From positions 1 through 12,742 of the forward strand of contig JBFICP010000079.1 of NCBI GenBank assembly GCA_041581935.1: a DNA stretch of 12,742 nucleotides, in the 5' to 3' direction. The notes beneath the pieces were generated by a model. That model searched no databases, had not been told where the DNA came from, and saw only the letters and a program-made list of their open reading frames with translations. Of this stretch, positions 6,847 through 12,742 are shown piece after piece (the stretch's first letter is position 1; the number at the start of each line of letters is the position of its first letter). Origin of the DNA: JAABYT01 sp041581935. Its GTDB lineage: Bacteria > Pseudomonadota > Gammaproteobacteria > HK1. A program made the translations under genes and the position numbers.

Positions 6847-8787
6847 ATGAGACGCCGTGTCAAAGTGCTCGCCGTGCTGCTCGGCGTGCCGGCGCTGCTC
6901 GCGCTCGTCGCCGCCGTCGTGCTTCCGATGCTGGCCGACGCCAAAGTCTACAAGCGCCAGGCAACCGCGCTGGTCAAGGCGCACACGGGTTTGGACCTGC
7001 ATATCGACGGTCGCGTGCGCTTGCACGTGCTGCCGCGCCTGCGCGTTACCGTCAGCGACGTTCGACTCGATAATCCGCCGGGCTTCAGCAGCGCCGATCT
7101 GGCGAGGCTTCCGTGGCTGGCCGTGGACCTCGCGCCGCTGGCGCTGCTCGCGGGGCGCATCGAGCCGCATGCCATCGTCGCGAGCGGCCTCACGCTGAAC
7201 CTCGAGCGTGACCGGGAGGGACGCGGCAACTGGGAGATCGCGACCGACGCGGAGCAAGGCGGCACCGCGAAACGAGCCGGCATCACCGACTCACCACTGG
7301 CGGCGATGGCTGCCGGTACGTTCGAGCTTCGTGATGCCACGCTTCACTGGCGAGATCACACGCGTGACGAAACGATCACCGTGCCGTCGATCAACCTCGA
7401 GACCAGTGCGCTCGACGTCAACGGTCGCATCGACACGGTGCGCCTGCAGGTGACGTTGCCGGGCGGCACCGCGCGCATCGAGGCTCGCGGTGAGGCGACG
7501 CTCACCGCGGCCGGTGACGGATTCACCATGCCCGATGTGACCGCGACATTTCGTGATCTCAGGCTCGGCGATATGCGGCTCGATGGCACGCTCAACACGC
7601 GGCTCACGGCGGATTTTGCCGAGCAACGCCTGAATCTGGATTCGCTGCGGGTGTCCGGGCGCGCCGAGGCAGGCGACGACCGGCAGATGACGGTGGCGAT
7701 CACCACCGGGCTCGACTTCGACCTCGCCCGGCAACGACTCGAGCCGAATGCGCTGACGGTCACGATTCCGGCTTACTCACTGGCCGGATACACCGGCGAC
7801 GTGCAGCTGGGGGGTCGGCTCTCGGGCGATCTGCGGGCCGGCACGTATGCAATCGAAAACCTGCAGGGCAGTGGTAACGCGGGTGCAGAAGGAGCGGCAG
7901 AGCCGAGCGTCGCATTCACCCTCGGCGGCGCGCTCGAGGCCGACCTCGAGCGGCAGCGGTTTTCCGCGCCGGGTCTTGAAATCAGCGGAAGCGTCGACGG
8001 CGATCGGCTGCCGTTTCGATTCGCCGCCGACCTCGACGTGTCGCCCCGCACGCGGACGCTGGATGCGGCGGGCCTGCATGTTTCCATCCGGGACTGGCGC
8101 ATCGACGGCGCAACCGGCGTGCGCGTCGCCACGTCTCCGCCCGGCGTGCAGGGCGTGCTCGCCGTGCGGATTCAAGACCAGCCGTTGGCCGGAAGCTTCG
8201 CCGTTACCAGGGCACAAGCGAACGCCGACGGTCTTGATGTGCGCTTCGACGTGGTTGCCGACCTCGACATCGTAGATACCGAATACGTCCTGCGCGGGCG
8301 CAACGCCATGGTGCTGCGCGCCCGGGTGCTTCCCGCGTCCGCGATCGGCGCCTGGCAGGTCGAGGATCTGGAGCTGGGTGTCCGCATGACCGACGCATCG
8401 TTTGCCGATGGCGACGTCATCATCCGAGTGCAGGCGGATCTCGAAGTGAATACCAACGATCAATTCGTGCGCACGGAAAATCTGCGCGTCGCCCTCGACG
8501 ACAGTCGTATCGTCGGATACGTGCGTGTTCGAGGTTTCGACAAGCCGGCGGTGCATATCGAACTCGAGGCCGACACTATCGATGCCGACCGTTACCTGTT
8601 GCCGGCAGCCGCGCGCACGACACAGGCCACACCTGCAACACCGGTCGCCGCATCCATCGACGCGATTCGCGCGCTGGACGTGACCGGTGAAGTGCGCGTG
8701 CGCTCGCTGACCCTCGAGGGCGTGCAGATGCAAGACGTCCGACTCGTCTCTAGCGGCGACAACTCTAGAACCAACGGAAATCGGTGA
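6847..8787 (+). CDS. asmA: AsmA-family protein, apparently shortened at the C-terminus
   Basis: Inner-membrane-anchored protein of the AsmA family, whose large periplasmic beta-rich part is linked to outer-membrane assembly and lipid transport. An N-terminal membrane segment is near residues 8-27. The AsmA N-terminal signature follows: TGLDLHIDGRVRLHVLPRL, then VRLDNPPGF and an ARLPWLAVDLAPLALL segment. The remaining 646-residue chain consists of beta repeats. It ends abruptly: after LEGVQMQDVRLVSSGD, where family members usually enter a conserved C-terminal region (typically '..GVLRL.PL.A.LY.G'), there is a short polar tail (NSRTNGNR) and a stop. The tail uses codons rare in this genome (TCT, AGA, GGA, AAT) and contains two CTCTAG copies. 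It sits 22 bp after the MazG-type gene and 3 bp before mutY. The conserved neighbour order asmA-mutY-yggX supports the name. Confidence 0.85.
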   Translation: MRRRVKVLAVLLGVPALLALVAAVVLPMLADAKVYKRQATALVKAHTGLDLHIDGRVRLHVLPRLRVTVSDVRLDNPPGFSSADLARLPWLAVDLAPLALLAGRIEPHAIVASGLTLNLERDREGRGNWEIATDAEQGGTAKRAGITDSPLAAMAAGTFELRDATLHWRDHTRDETITVPSINLETSALDVNGRIDTVRLQVTLPGGTARIEARGEATLTAAGDGFTMPDVTATFRDLRLGDMRLDGTLNTRLTADFAEQRLNLDSLRVSGRAEAGDDRQMTVAITTGLDFDLARQRLEPNALTVTIPAYSLAGYTGDVQLGGRLSGDLRAGTYAIENLQGSGNAGAEGAAEPSVAFTLGGALEADLERQRFSAPGLEISGSVDGDRLPFRFAADLDVSPRTRTLDAAGLHVSIRDWRIDGATGVRVATSPPGVQGVLAVRIQDQPLAGSFAVTRAQANADGLDVRFDVVADLDIVDTEYVLRGRNAMVLRARVLPASAIGAWQVEDLELGVRMTDASFADGDVIIRVQADLEVNTNDQFVRTENLRVALDDSRIVGYVRVRGFDKPAVHIELEADTIDADRYLLPAAARTTQATPATPVAASIDAIRALDVTGEVRVRSLTLEGVQMQDVRLVSSGDNSRTNGNR

Positions 8788-8790
8788 TCA

Positions 8791-9852
8791 ATGCCCGTAC
8801 CTCCCGCTTTCAGTGAAAGGCTGTTGACGTGGTACCGAAAACACGGACGCAAGGATTTACCGTGGCAGCAATCACGGGAGCCATATCGCGTCTGGGTCTC
8901 GGAGATCATGCTTCAGCAGACACAGGTGCAGGCCGCCATACCCTACTTCGAGAGTTTCATGCGCCGGTTTCCGGATGTCCGCACGCTTGCGGCGGCGCAC
9001 GTGGACGAAGTGCTGCATATCTGGAGCGGTCTCGGCTACTACGCCCGCGCGCGCAATCTGCATCGGGCCGCCAATGCAATCGTCGATGAGCACGGCGGCG
9101 AGCTGCCGCGAACGATGGATGCGTTGATGGCCTTGCCCGGCATCGGACGCTCGACGGCCGCCGCGATTCTCGCGCTCAGTCATGGTGACCGGCACGCGAT
9201 TCTCGACGGGAACGTCAAGCGCGTGCTGTGCCGTTATCACGCCATCGAAGGATGGCCCGGCTCGAGCAGCGTCGCGTCTCGACTGTGGGCAATCGCCGAG
9301 GCGCACACGCCGCACGCGGAGCTGTCCGCCTACACCCAGGCGATCATGGATCTCGGCGCCACGGTGTGCACGCGCACTCAGCCGCGTTGCGTCGACTGCC
9401 CGCTGAACGGTGACTGCCTGGCGCTCGCCGAGGGACGCGAGGCGATGCTGCCACAGCCGAAGCCGCGCAAGGCGACACCTATTCGTGAGACGGTTTTCGT
9501 CATCGTCCGCGACCCGCGCGGACGCGTGCTCTTGGAGCGGCGTCCGCCCGCCGGCGTCTGGGGTGGGCTGTGGAGCTTTCCCGAGTGCGAACCCGGAACC
9601 GACGTGGTGCGCTGGTGCCAGAAGCACTTGGGCCTCTCGGTACAATCGGCGGTGCAGCTGGATGCGCTGCGGCACACCTTCAGTCATTTCAGGCTCGACA
9701 TCACCCCGACACTGGTCAACATCGCGTCGAGCGCGACGGCGGTGAATGACGATGGCGACCGCCAGTGGTACGAGCACGACGGCGCCGAGCGCATCGGCCT
9801 CGCCGCGCCGGTCACGCGGCTACTCGAAGACCTGCCATCCCTGGTAGATTAA
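8791..9852 (+). CDS. mutY: Adenine DNA glycosylase MutY
   Basis: Base-excision repair enzyme that removes adenine mispaired with 8-oxoguanine. In its 353 residues the catalytic Glu38 is in VSEIMLQQTQV, the helix-hairpin-helix is LPGIGRST (115-122), and the conserved Asp139 is in AILDGNVKRV. The [4Fe-4S] ligands are C193, C200, C203 and C209 in the spacing C-x6-C-x2-C-x5-C. A NUDIX-like C-terminal domain from about 230 (PAGVWGGLWSFPE near 253-265) recognises 8-oxoG. All expected residues are present, so the enzyme should be active. The ATG is 3 bp after the asmA stop, so the two are cotranscribed. Confidence 0.97.
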   Translation: MPVPPAFSERLLTWYRKHGRKDLPWQQSREPYRVWVSEIMLQQTQVQAAIPYFESFMRRFPDVRTLAAAHVDEVLHIWSGLGYYARARNLHRAANAIVDEHGGELPRTMDALMALPGIGRSTAAAILALSHGDRHAILDGNVKRVLCRYHAIEGWPGSSSVASRLWAIAEAHTPHAELSAYTQAIMDLGATVCTRTQPRCVDCPLNGDCLALAEGREAMLPQPKPRKATPIRETVFVIVRDPRGRVLLERRPPAGVWGGLWSFPECEPGTDVVRWCQKHLGLSVQSAVQLDALRHTFSHFRLDITPTLVNIASSATAVNDDGDRQWYEHDGAERIGLAAPVTRLLEDLPSLVD

Positions 9853-9956
9853 CGGCAACTTCGATCGGGATTGTGGCCGGCGCCCTGCTGTTGAAGCCGA
9901 GCTACCCGACTCGCGAATATTGCTGGGCGCGTGTGCACCCGAAGGGACCGCTACCA

Positions 9957-10232
9957 ATGGCCAGAACCGTTCACTGCATCAAGCTCGGCAAGCAAGCCGA
10001 GGGCCTCGACTTCGCCCCCTACCCGGGCGAGCTCGGCCAACGCATTTTCGCGCAGGTTTCCAAGGAAGCCTGGCAACAGTGGCTGGGGCTCCAGACCATG
10101 CTCATCAACGAGCAGCACCTGAGCCCGGTGAACCCCGAGCACCGCAAATACCTCGAAGAGCAGATGGAGAATCACTTCTTCGGCGAGGGCAGCGACCGCC
10201 CGGAAGGCTACGTGCCCCCCGACGAATGCTGA
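9957..10232 (+). CDS. yggX: YggX-family Fe(2+)-trafficking / oxidative-damage protection protein
   Basis: Small cytoplasmic protein of the YggX family, which protects iron-sulfur clusters and is associated with oxidative stress in enterics. The 91 residues match the family from end to end: Cys7 in MARTVHCIKL, EGLDFAPYPGELGQRI (15-30), SKEAWQQW (35-42), QTMLINE (46-52) and GYVPPDE near the end. The ATG at 9957 has an AAGGGA ribosome-binding site about 9 nt upstream. The frame is open further upstream, but a start there would not fit the family length. YggX next to MutY is a conserved pair and a functional one, since yggX and mutY phenotypes are linked to oxidative damage in Salmonella. A 104-bp spacer after mutY could hold a second promoter, though none is obvious. 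Confidence 0.96.
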   Translation: MARTVHCIKLGKQAEGLDFAPYPGELGQRIFAQVSKEAWQQWLGLQTMLINEQHLSPVNPEHRKYLEEQMENHFFGEGSDRPEGYVPPDEC

Positions 10233-10245
10233 TTGCGCCGCCAGC

Positions 10246-10274
10246 TTGACTAGTCCGACGCCGGCGGATTAAAT
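10246..10274 (+). promoter_or_regulatory. tRNA-Phe promoter with GC-rich discriminator
   Basis: TTGACT (10246-10251) matches the -35 consensus at five of six positions. It is followed after exactly 17 bp by TTAAAT (10269-10274), a four-of-six -10. The next bases (accggccc) form a GC-rich discriminator of the kind seen at stringently controlled stable-RNA promoters. Transcription would begin near 10281, about 23 nt before the mature tRNA. The -35 begins 13 bp after the yggX stop. Confidence 0.6.
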
Positions 10275-10303
10275 ACCGGCCCTTACCCGCCTACCCCATC
10301 CAT

Positions 10304-10379
10304 GGCCAGGTAGCTCAGTCGGTAGAGCAGTGGACTGAAAATCCGCGTGTCGGTGGTTCGATTCCGCCCCTGGCCACCA
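10304..10379 (+). tRNA. tRNA-Phe (anticodon GAA)
   Basis: A complete 76-nt cloverleaf. The acceptor stem is GGCCAGG paired with CCTGGCC, and the D arm is GCTC/GAGC. The anticodon stem is GTGGA/TCCGC around loop CTGAAAA, which gives anticodon GAA. The T arm is GGTGG-TTCGATT-CCGCC and the terminal ACCA is encoded. The sequence around the anticodon matches bacterial tRNA-Phe. All downstream recombinase and low-GC material begins right after it, so this tRNA is the likely integration site of a mobile element. Confidence 0.97.
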
Positions 10380-10413
10380 TCGATCAATCAGTTATTCCCT
10401 GCGCGACGACTAG

Positions 10414-10443
10414 CGTTGTCTAATAAATGCCCGTTGTCTAATA
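10414..10443 (+). repeat. Tandem 12-bp direct repeat CGTTGTCTAATA
   Basis: Two exact copies of CGTTGTCTAATA lie at 10414-10425 and 10432-10443, 18 bp apart start to start, between tRNA-Phe and the recombinase remnant. TTGTCTAAT occurs again at 11593-11601 on the same strand. The position suggests recombinase arm-type binding sites, but this is inference. Confidence 0.5.
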
Positions 10444-10446
10444 TCG

Positions 10447-10794
10447 CTACGTCTCAAGGGGCTCAGTGAGCGGCATTACTTCAGTGGGTTTTCGCTTGTA
10501 GACGCGGTTCAGTGTGCGTAGATCTTGATGCCCAAGTAGTTTGTCGTCTTCAGTATCGCTTTCTGCCTTCGCACGAATGTCATGGAAGTTAAAGTGTGTG
10601 CCGCCTCTATCTAGGTGTTTGCGCATCACACGATTCCACATTGCCCGAAAGCCCGAGCCGGTGTATCGCTGACCATCCCGGCGGCAAATCAGATAGATCG
10701 AGATCATATCTCCGCGGGGAGTCCGTGCTTGCTCGACGGCGACTCTGAGTTCGGGCGTCCATTTGAAAAGCATCTCCTTCCCAGTTTTCCCTGA
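10447..10794 (-). pseudogene. C-terminal half of a tyrosine recombinase/phage integrase
   Basis: Remnant of a site-specific integrase of the phage-integrase (tyrosine recombinase) family. From the internal ATG at 10773 it reads 108 residues. Visible features are LFKWTPELR (2-10), the HDIRAK box (His64, Arg67), LLGH (79-82, second conserved His) and Tyr92 in NRVYKRKP, the presumed nucleophile. Upstream codons in frame still read like the family (SGKTGKE) to about 10794, then an in-frame stop appears at 10816-10818. The whole N-terminal arm-binding and core-binding part and the first catalytic Arg box are missing, so it cannot work alone. It points towards the tRNA-Phe 3' end, 67 bp away, the usual place for an island integrase. 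GC is clearly lower than in the chromosomal genes to the left. Confidence 0.8.
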
Positions 10795-11110
10795 GGATGA
10801 CGAATTGGTAACGGGTCAAAAGGAGTTTTTATTCGACAATGCGGCCGAGCAACTTAGTATGAGATCCCTTCTTACGGATTTTCCACGTCGCATCGCATCC
10901 TACAACGAGGGTGTCTCCTTTGGCGAGATCTTCCGGTCTATCTGCAATGAGACGCCCGCAACCAAGAGCTTGATTGAACAATCCCTGATTGAGCTTCGTA
11001 ATGCGAAAGAGATTGATGTAAGAGGTGAGTTCGGGGAGGTCCGCAGCCGGTCATCAACGATTGATGACAAAGACAAATTGAGTATTCCTAGTCAGTTTTT
11101 GCTAATTTGA
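10763..11110 (+). CDS. Winged-helix C-terminal fragment, possibly from a TcmP-like (three-Cys-motif partner) protein
   Basis: A 115-codon frame from a TTG at 10763 (an in-frame ATG at 10859 would give 83 residues). From about residue 27 it resembles a winged helix: SLLTDFPRRIASYNEGVSF, then EIFRSICNETPATKSLI and EQSLIELRNAKEIDVRGEF, ending in a basic strand (RSRSSTIDDKDKL). That order of helix, 'ETP', second helix, 'L..L...KEI.V.G' and wing resembles the C-terminal domain of TcmP, a protein found in defence and mobile islands. This is from memory of the family and moderate at best. The first 12 codons or so are antisense to the recombinase remnant and are unlikely to be native. I read it as a gene whose 5' part has been lost. 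There is no convincing ribosome-binding site for the TTG. Confidence 0.4.
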   Translation: MKSISFPVFPEDDELVTGQKEFLFDNAAEQLSMRSLLTDFPRRIASYNEGVSFGEIFRSICNETPATKSLIEQSLIELRNAKEIDVRGEFGEVRSRSSTIDDKDKLSIPSQFLLI

Positions 11111-11258
11111 TGGACGAGTATCCATTGGGTCGTCTGACAGACGAGCTTTAGGCCGACAGACAGCCTTAGAGCTACTCGGTAGGCTCATCCCCGTACCGAG
11201 AACCGTCTGGCAATCGCTGACCGAGGTACAGGCCCCGACTGGGTGACTGGGCGGGGTT
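11111..11258. other. Non-coding spacer with inverted repeats
   Basis: No credible gene was found. It holds an inverted repeat CGTCTG-A-CAGACG (11131-11143) and a 7-bp inverted repeat CTCGGTA/TACCGAG (11175-11181 and 11194-11200, 12-base loop). Further GTCTG/CAGAC copies lie near 11154 and 11204. Neither hairpin is followed by a T-run, so neither looks like an intrinsic terminator. Confidence 0.5.
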
Positions 11259-11513
11259 TCAGTTGCCTAGAGGCCGCCCTGCGGCGAGGCAGGTCATACC
11301 AACTCGGCCTCGAAGTGTCAGGCGGGACCGGGCAGATAGCGCAAATGCGAACAGTGCCGTCACCAGACCGAAAGCTGCGACATGACCAAAATCGTGAATG
11401 GCCAACGCGGATCGAAGGCTGGCATCCGGGTCGGGCGCTGCCATGACGGCGGCGGCGATGACTGCGCACGCCGCGAATGCAGTCCAACGCCACATTCTCA
11501 TCGATCCGAGCAT
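11259..11513 (-). pseudogene. VanZ-like membrane protein fragment
   Basis: An 84-codon frame. It starts with a hydrophobic helix (WTAFAACAVIAAAVMAA, about 9-25). A loop follows, then IHDFGHVAAFGLVTALFAFAL (about 38-58), which resembles the conserved 'DK..H...F..L...L' segment of VanZ-family proteins with its His. A VanZ protein would continue through two more membrane helices and a 'E..Q' motif; here the frame runs into an Arg-rich stretch and stops, so the C-terminal half is gone. GC is higher than in the flanks, as if it came from a chromosome-like source. Starts at M1 or M5-M7 are all possible and none has a good ribosome-binding site. The family assignment is tentative. Confidence 0.4.
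11264..11291. repeat. Bulged hairpin at the end of the VanZ-like fragment
   Basis: The outer stem TGCCT (11264-11268) pairs with AGGCA (11287-11291). The inner stem GCCGC (11273-11277) pairs with GCGGC (11281-11285) around a CCT loop, with an asymmetric bulge between the stems. It has no T-run. It could be a REP-like element or a recombination scar; the role is unknown. Confidence 0.35.
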
Positions 11514-12128
11514 TTCAATAAACGCACCCGCACACCGTCGGCAGGCTTCTGCAATTGGGAATCACGTTGCAACCCTTTGAATCCTGCAAATCTTGTCTAA
11601 TCTTTGAAGTTCAGAGATTGCCAGCTATCCACTGCTGCCAGCGCCAAAAGTCATGCGCGCCAGCTGATCGGCGGTAAGCGGCTTGACCGACTCCACGGGG
11701 GTGGCAATGGCGCCGGGGACCTGCAAACGGAACGTCTTGCGTCTGGCGATAGGGCCCACCGCCATGCGATAGCGCACCGACGCGCTCTGCTTCAATGGCT
11801 GGCTGCGCAATAAATGTTTGAACATGAATCATTTTCGTCGCTTGCCAATGCCAAACAGAACATGGAGCATTGCCGATAGGACGTACACCGGCGCCGGCAA
11901 TACAGCTCCTTGGAGCCATCTCACACTCGAGGAGTATGTAACAAGGCACGACAAACAAACGACCTCAGTAGCCGCGACTTTCCCGCAATGAGCGAGGGTT
12001 CAACCGCACAACCCTCATGGTCGGGTGCCCTCATCGTCGCTGAAATGTTTTTGGTCAACGCATCTATATCGAGAAAGGGCAGTCTTTTTACCATCAGATA
12101 AAAGAGCAACCATCCCGAAGTATTATTT
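11514..12128. other. Low-gene-density stretch with decayed sequence
   Basis: About 600 bp without a convincing intact gene. It includes the TTGTCTAAT copy (11593-11601), a possible short GC-rich coding remnant on the minus strand (11625-11825, listed separately), and a palindrome ATGTT-TG-AACAT (11814-11825). It then becomes AT-rich up to the start of the membrane protein at 12129. Frames on both strands in 11840-12128 have no recognisable domain and overlap each other. Confidence 0.5.
11625..11825 (-). pseudogene. Unidentified short coding remnant
   Basis: A 66-codon frame that I do not recognise. Between about 11630 and 11790 the GC and codon pattern look like a chromosomal gene (RKTFRLQVPGAIATPVESV, then KPLTADQLARMTFG), while the flanks are AT-richer. 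This suggests the tail of a larger gene whose upstream part was lost. The ATG at 11825 lies inside a palindrome and has no ribosome-binding site. No function is proposed. Confidence 0.25.
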
Positions 12129-12742
12129 ATGAACACATCGTCAACAGAATCCCGCAAGAAGGTTAGCCGAGAATTTCTCCTTCCCGCAATTTCGCTGATA
12201 TTCCTAATTTTCGTTTTCGCGTTGGGCTGGGGGATTGCCATTGGCCATTACGAGCTATTCCCATTTTCCATCTTAAAACAGACGATTGCCTTCGTGCGCG
12301 GAGATCCATTTGAGAAGACGACTCTGTCTGAGAAGATTCAGAATGAGGTCGGTGGCGTGCCCGCCAGGTTTTTACACTCTCGCATCGATACCTTCGCTCG
12401 TAGCGAGTACCGAGAGATTCAAGGTTTTGAGAGCTTGTTCGCCACAGACCGGCAACGCCCGGTTTTCATCTCGCACACGAATGAAGGCGCCTATCTCATG
12501 TACGGCATATTTGAGTTCACTGATGGAAGGTATGGCGCGATGCTTCTCGACAACTCGGGCACAATCCTTCGATATTGGGTTTTCGAGCAGCCTTCAGATA
12601 ATAATGAGTTGAATCCCGTCAAAGGCGGATTTCTACCAAACGGCTATGTCGTGTCCAATGCCTTCTACTCGCTCCAGGTCAAAGACTATTGTGGAAATGA
12701 TGTATGGGCGATCCATGACGGTCACTTCCACCACTCGGTCGA
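12129..12742 (+). CDS. Membrane-anchored protein with weak arylsulfotransferase-like features, N-terminal part
   Basis: The frame opens at the ATG at 12129 and runs off the right edge (204 complete codons). Residues about 16-39 form one strong membrane segment (FLLPAISLIFLIFVFALGWG), so the rest is probably periplasmic. After a linker come short beta-like segments: NEGAYLMYGIFEF (118-130), GAMLLDNSGTILRYW (136-150), LPNGYVVSNAF (169-179) and NDVWAIHDGHFHHSVD (190-205, last residue from a partial codon). The pattern 'LLD..G.I...W ... NG..V ... W...  .HH.. D' is like the first blades and His-containing loop of arylsulfotransferase-type beta-propellers (ASST / Arylsulfotran_2). Family membership is plausible, not proven; a general PQQ-like propeller is the alternative. 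Base composition is AT-richer than the chromosome to the left, suggesting transfer. The ribosome-binding site is weak. Confidence 0.5.
   Translation, partial: MNTSSTESRKKVSREFLLPAISLIFLIFVFALGWGIAIGHYELFPFSILKQTIAFVRGDPFEKTTLSEKIQNEVGGVPARFLHSRIDTFARSEYREIQGFESLFATDRQRPVFISHTNEGAYLMYGIFEFTDGRYGAMLLDNSGTILRYWVFEQPSDNNELNPVKGGFLPNGYVVSNAFYSLQVKDYCGNDVWAIHDGHFHHSV

Noticed and set aside
9765..9956. Upstream extension of yggX to 155 residues
   Set aside because: The extension overlaps mutY in another frame, and YggX proteins are about 90 residues. The ATG at 9957 gives a full family match.
10405..10430. Hairpin GACGAC-TAGC-GTTGTC after tRNA-Phe as an intrinsic terminator
   Set aside because: The 6-bp stem contains a G-U pair and is followed by TAATAAAT rather than a T-run. 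It also overlaps the direct repeat, so it is more likely incidental.
11921..12241. 106-codon minus-strand frame overlapping the start of the membrane protein
   Set aside because: It has no recognisable domain, no ribosome-binding site, and is antisense to the clearly signal-anchored protein at 12129.
10380..12742. Second copy of the tRNA-Phe 3' end (attR) inside the window
   Set aside because: I looked for the T-arm and acceptor sequence (GGTTCGATTCC, CTGGCCACCA) downstream and found none. Any attR is outside the window or lost.
1..12742. CRISPR array, rRNA, complete insertion sequence or toxin-antitoxin pair
   Set aside because: I saw no regularly spaced repeats, rRNA-like sequence, complete transposase or paired small genes with recognisable families.

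Overview
This GC-rich window looks like the chromosome of a gammaproteobacterium. The first 10.4 kb has high, even GC and two gene orders familiar from Pseudomonas and relatives: argH divergent from algZ/fimS-algR, and asmA-mutY-yggX-tRNA-Phe. The genus cannot be named from the sequence alone. From about 10.38 kb to the end, GC drops, rare motifs appear and gene density falls; this is a flexible region beside tRNA-Phe.

Left block (1-4920, minus strand): an AlgZ/FimS-type LytS histidine kinase and an AlgR-type LytTR regulator overlap by 4 bp. They are followed by a divergent PilJ-type chemoreceptor and the N-terminus of a ChpA/PilL/FimL-type protein that runs off the left edge. All four belong to families that control type IV pili and twitching, so the block reads as a compact pilus-signalling locus. 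The small genes pilG, pilH and pilI, which normally precede pilJ, are absent at this position.

Middle block (5056-9852, plus strand): argH (last step of arginine synthesis), a MazG-type nucleotide pyrophosphohydrolase overlapping it by 1 nt, a short AsmA-family protein that seems to have lost its C-terminal part, and mutY (repair of A:8-oxoG mispairs). These genes are tightly packed and probably cotranscribed. Next come yggX (iron handling / oxidative protection) and a tRNA-Phe(GAA) with its own strong promoter and an encoded CCA end.

Right block (10380-12742): a scarred integration site. It holds the C-terminal half of a tyrosine recombinase pointing back towards the tRNA, a winged-helix fragment resembling the end of TcmP, a short VanZ-like fragment and a small unidentified remnant. 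Several repeats and inverted repeats lie among them. At the right edge is the start of a membrane-anchored protein with weak arylsulfotransferase-like features. Most of this block is the debris of one or more decayed mobile elements.

I found no CRISPR array, complete insertion sequence, rRNA or complete new defence system. The points most worth a second look are the rearranged pilus-signalling cluster with a degenerate receptor tip, the truncated AsmA, and the head-to-head gene remnants beside tRNA-Phe.
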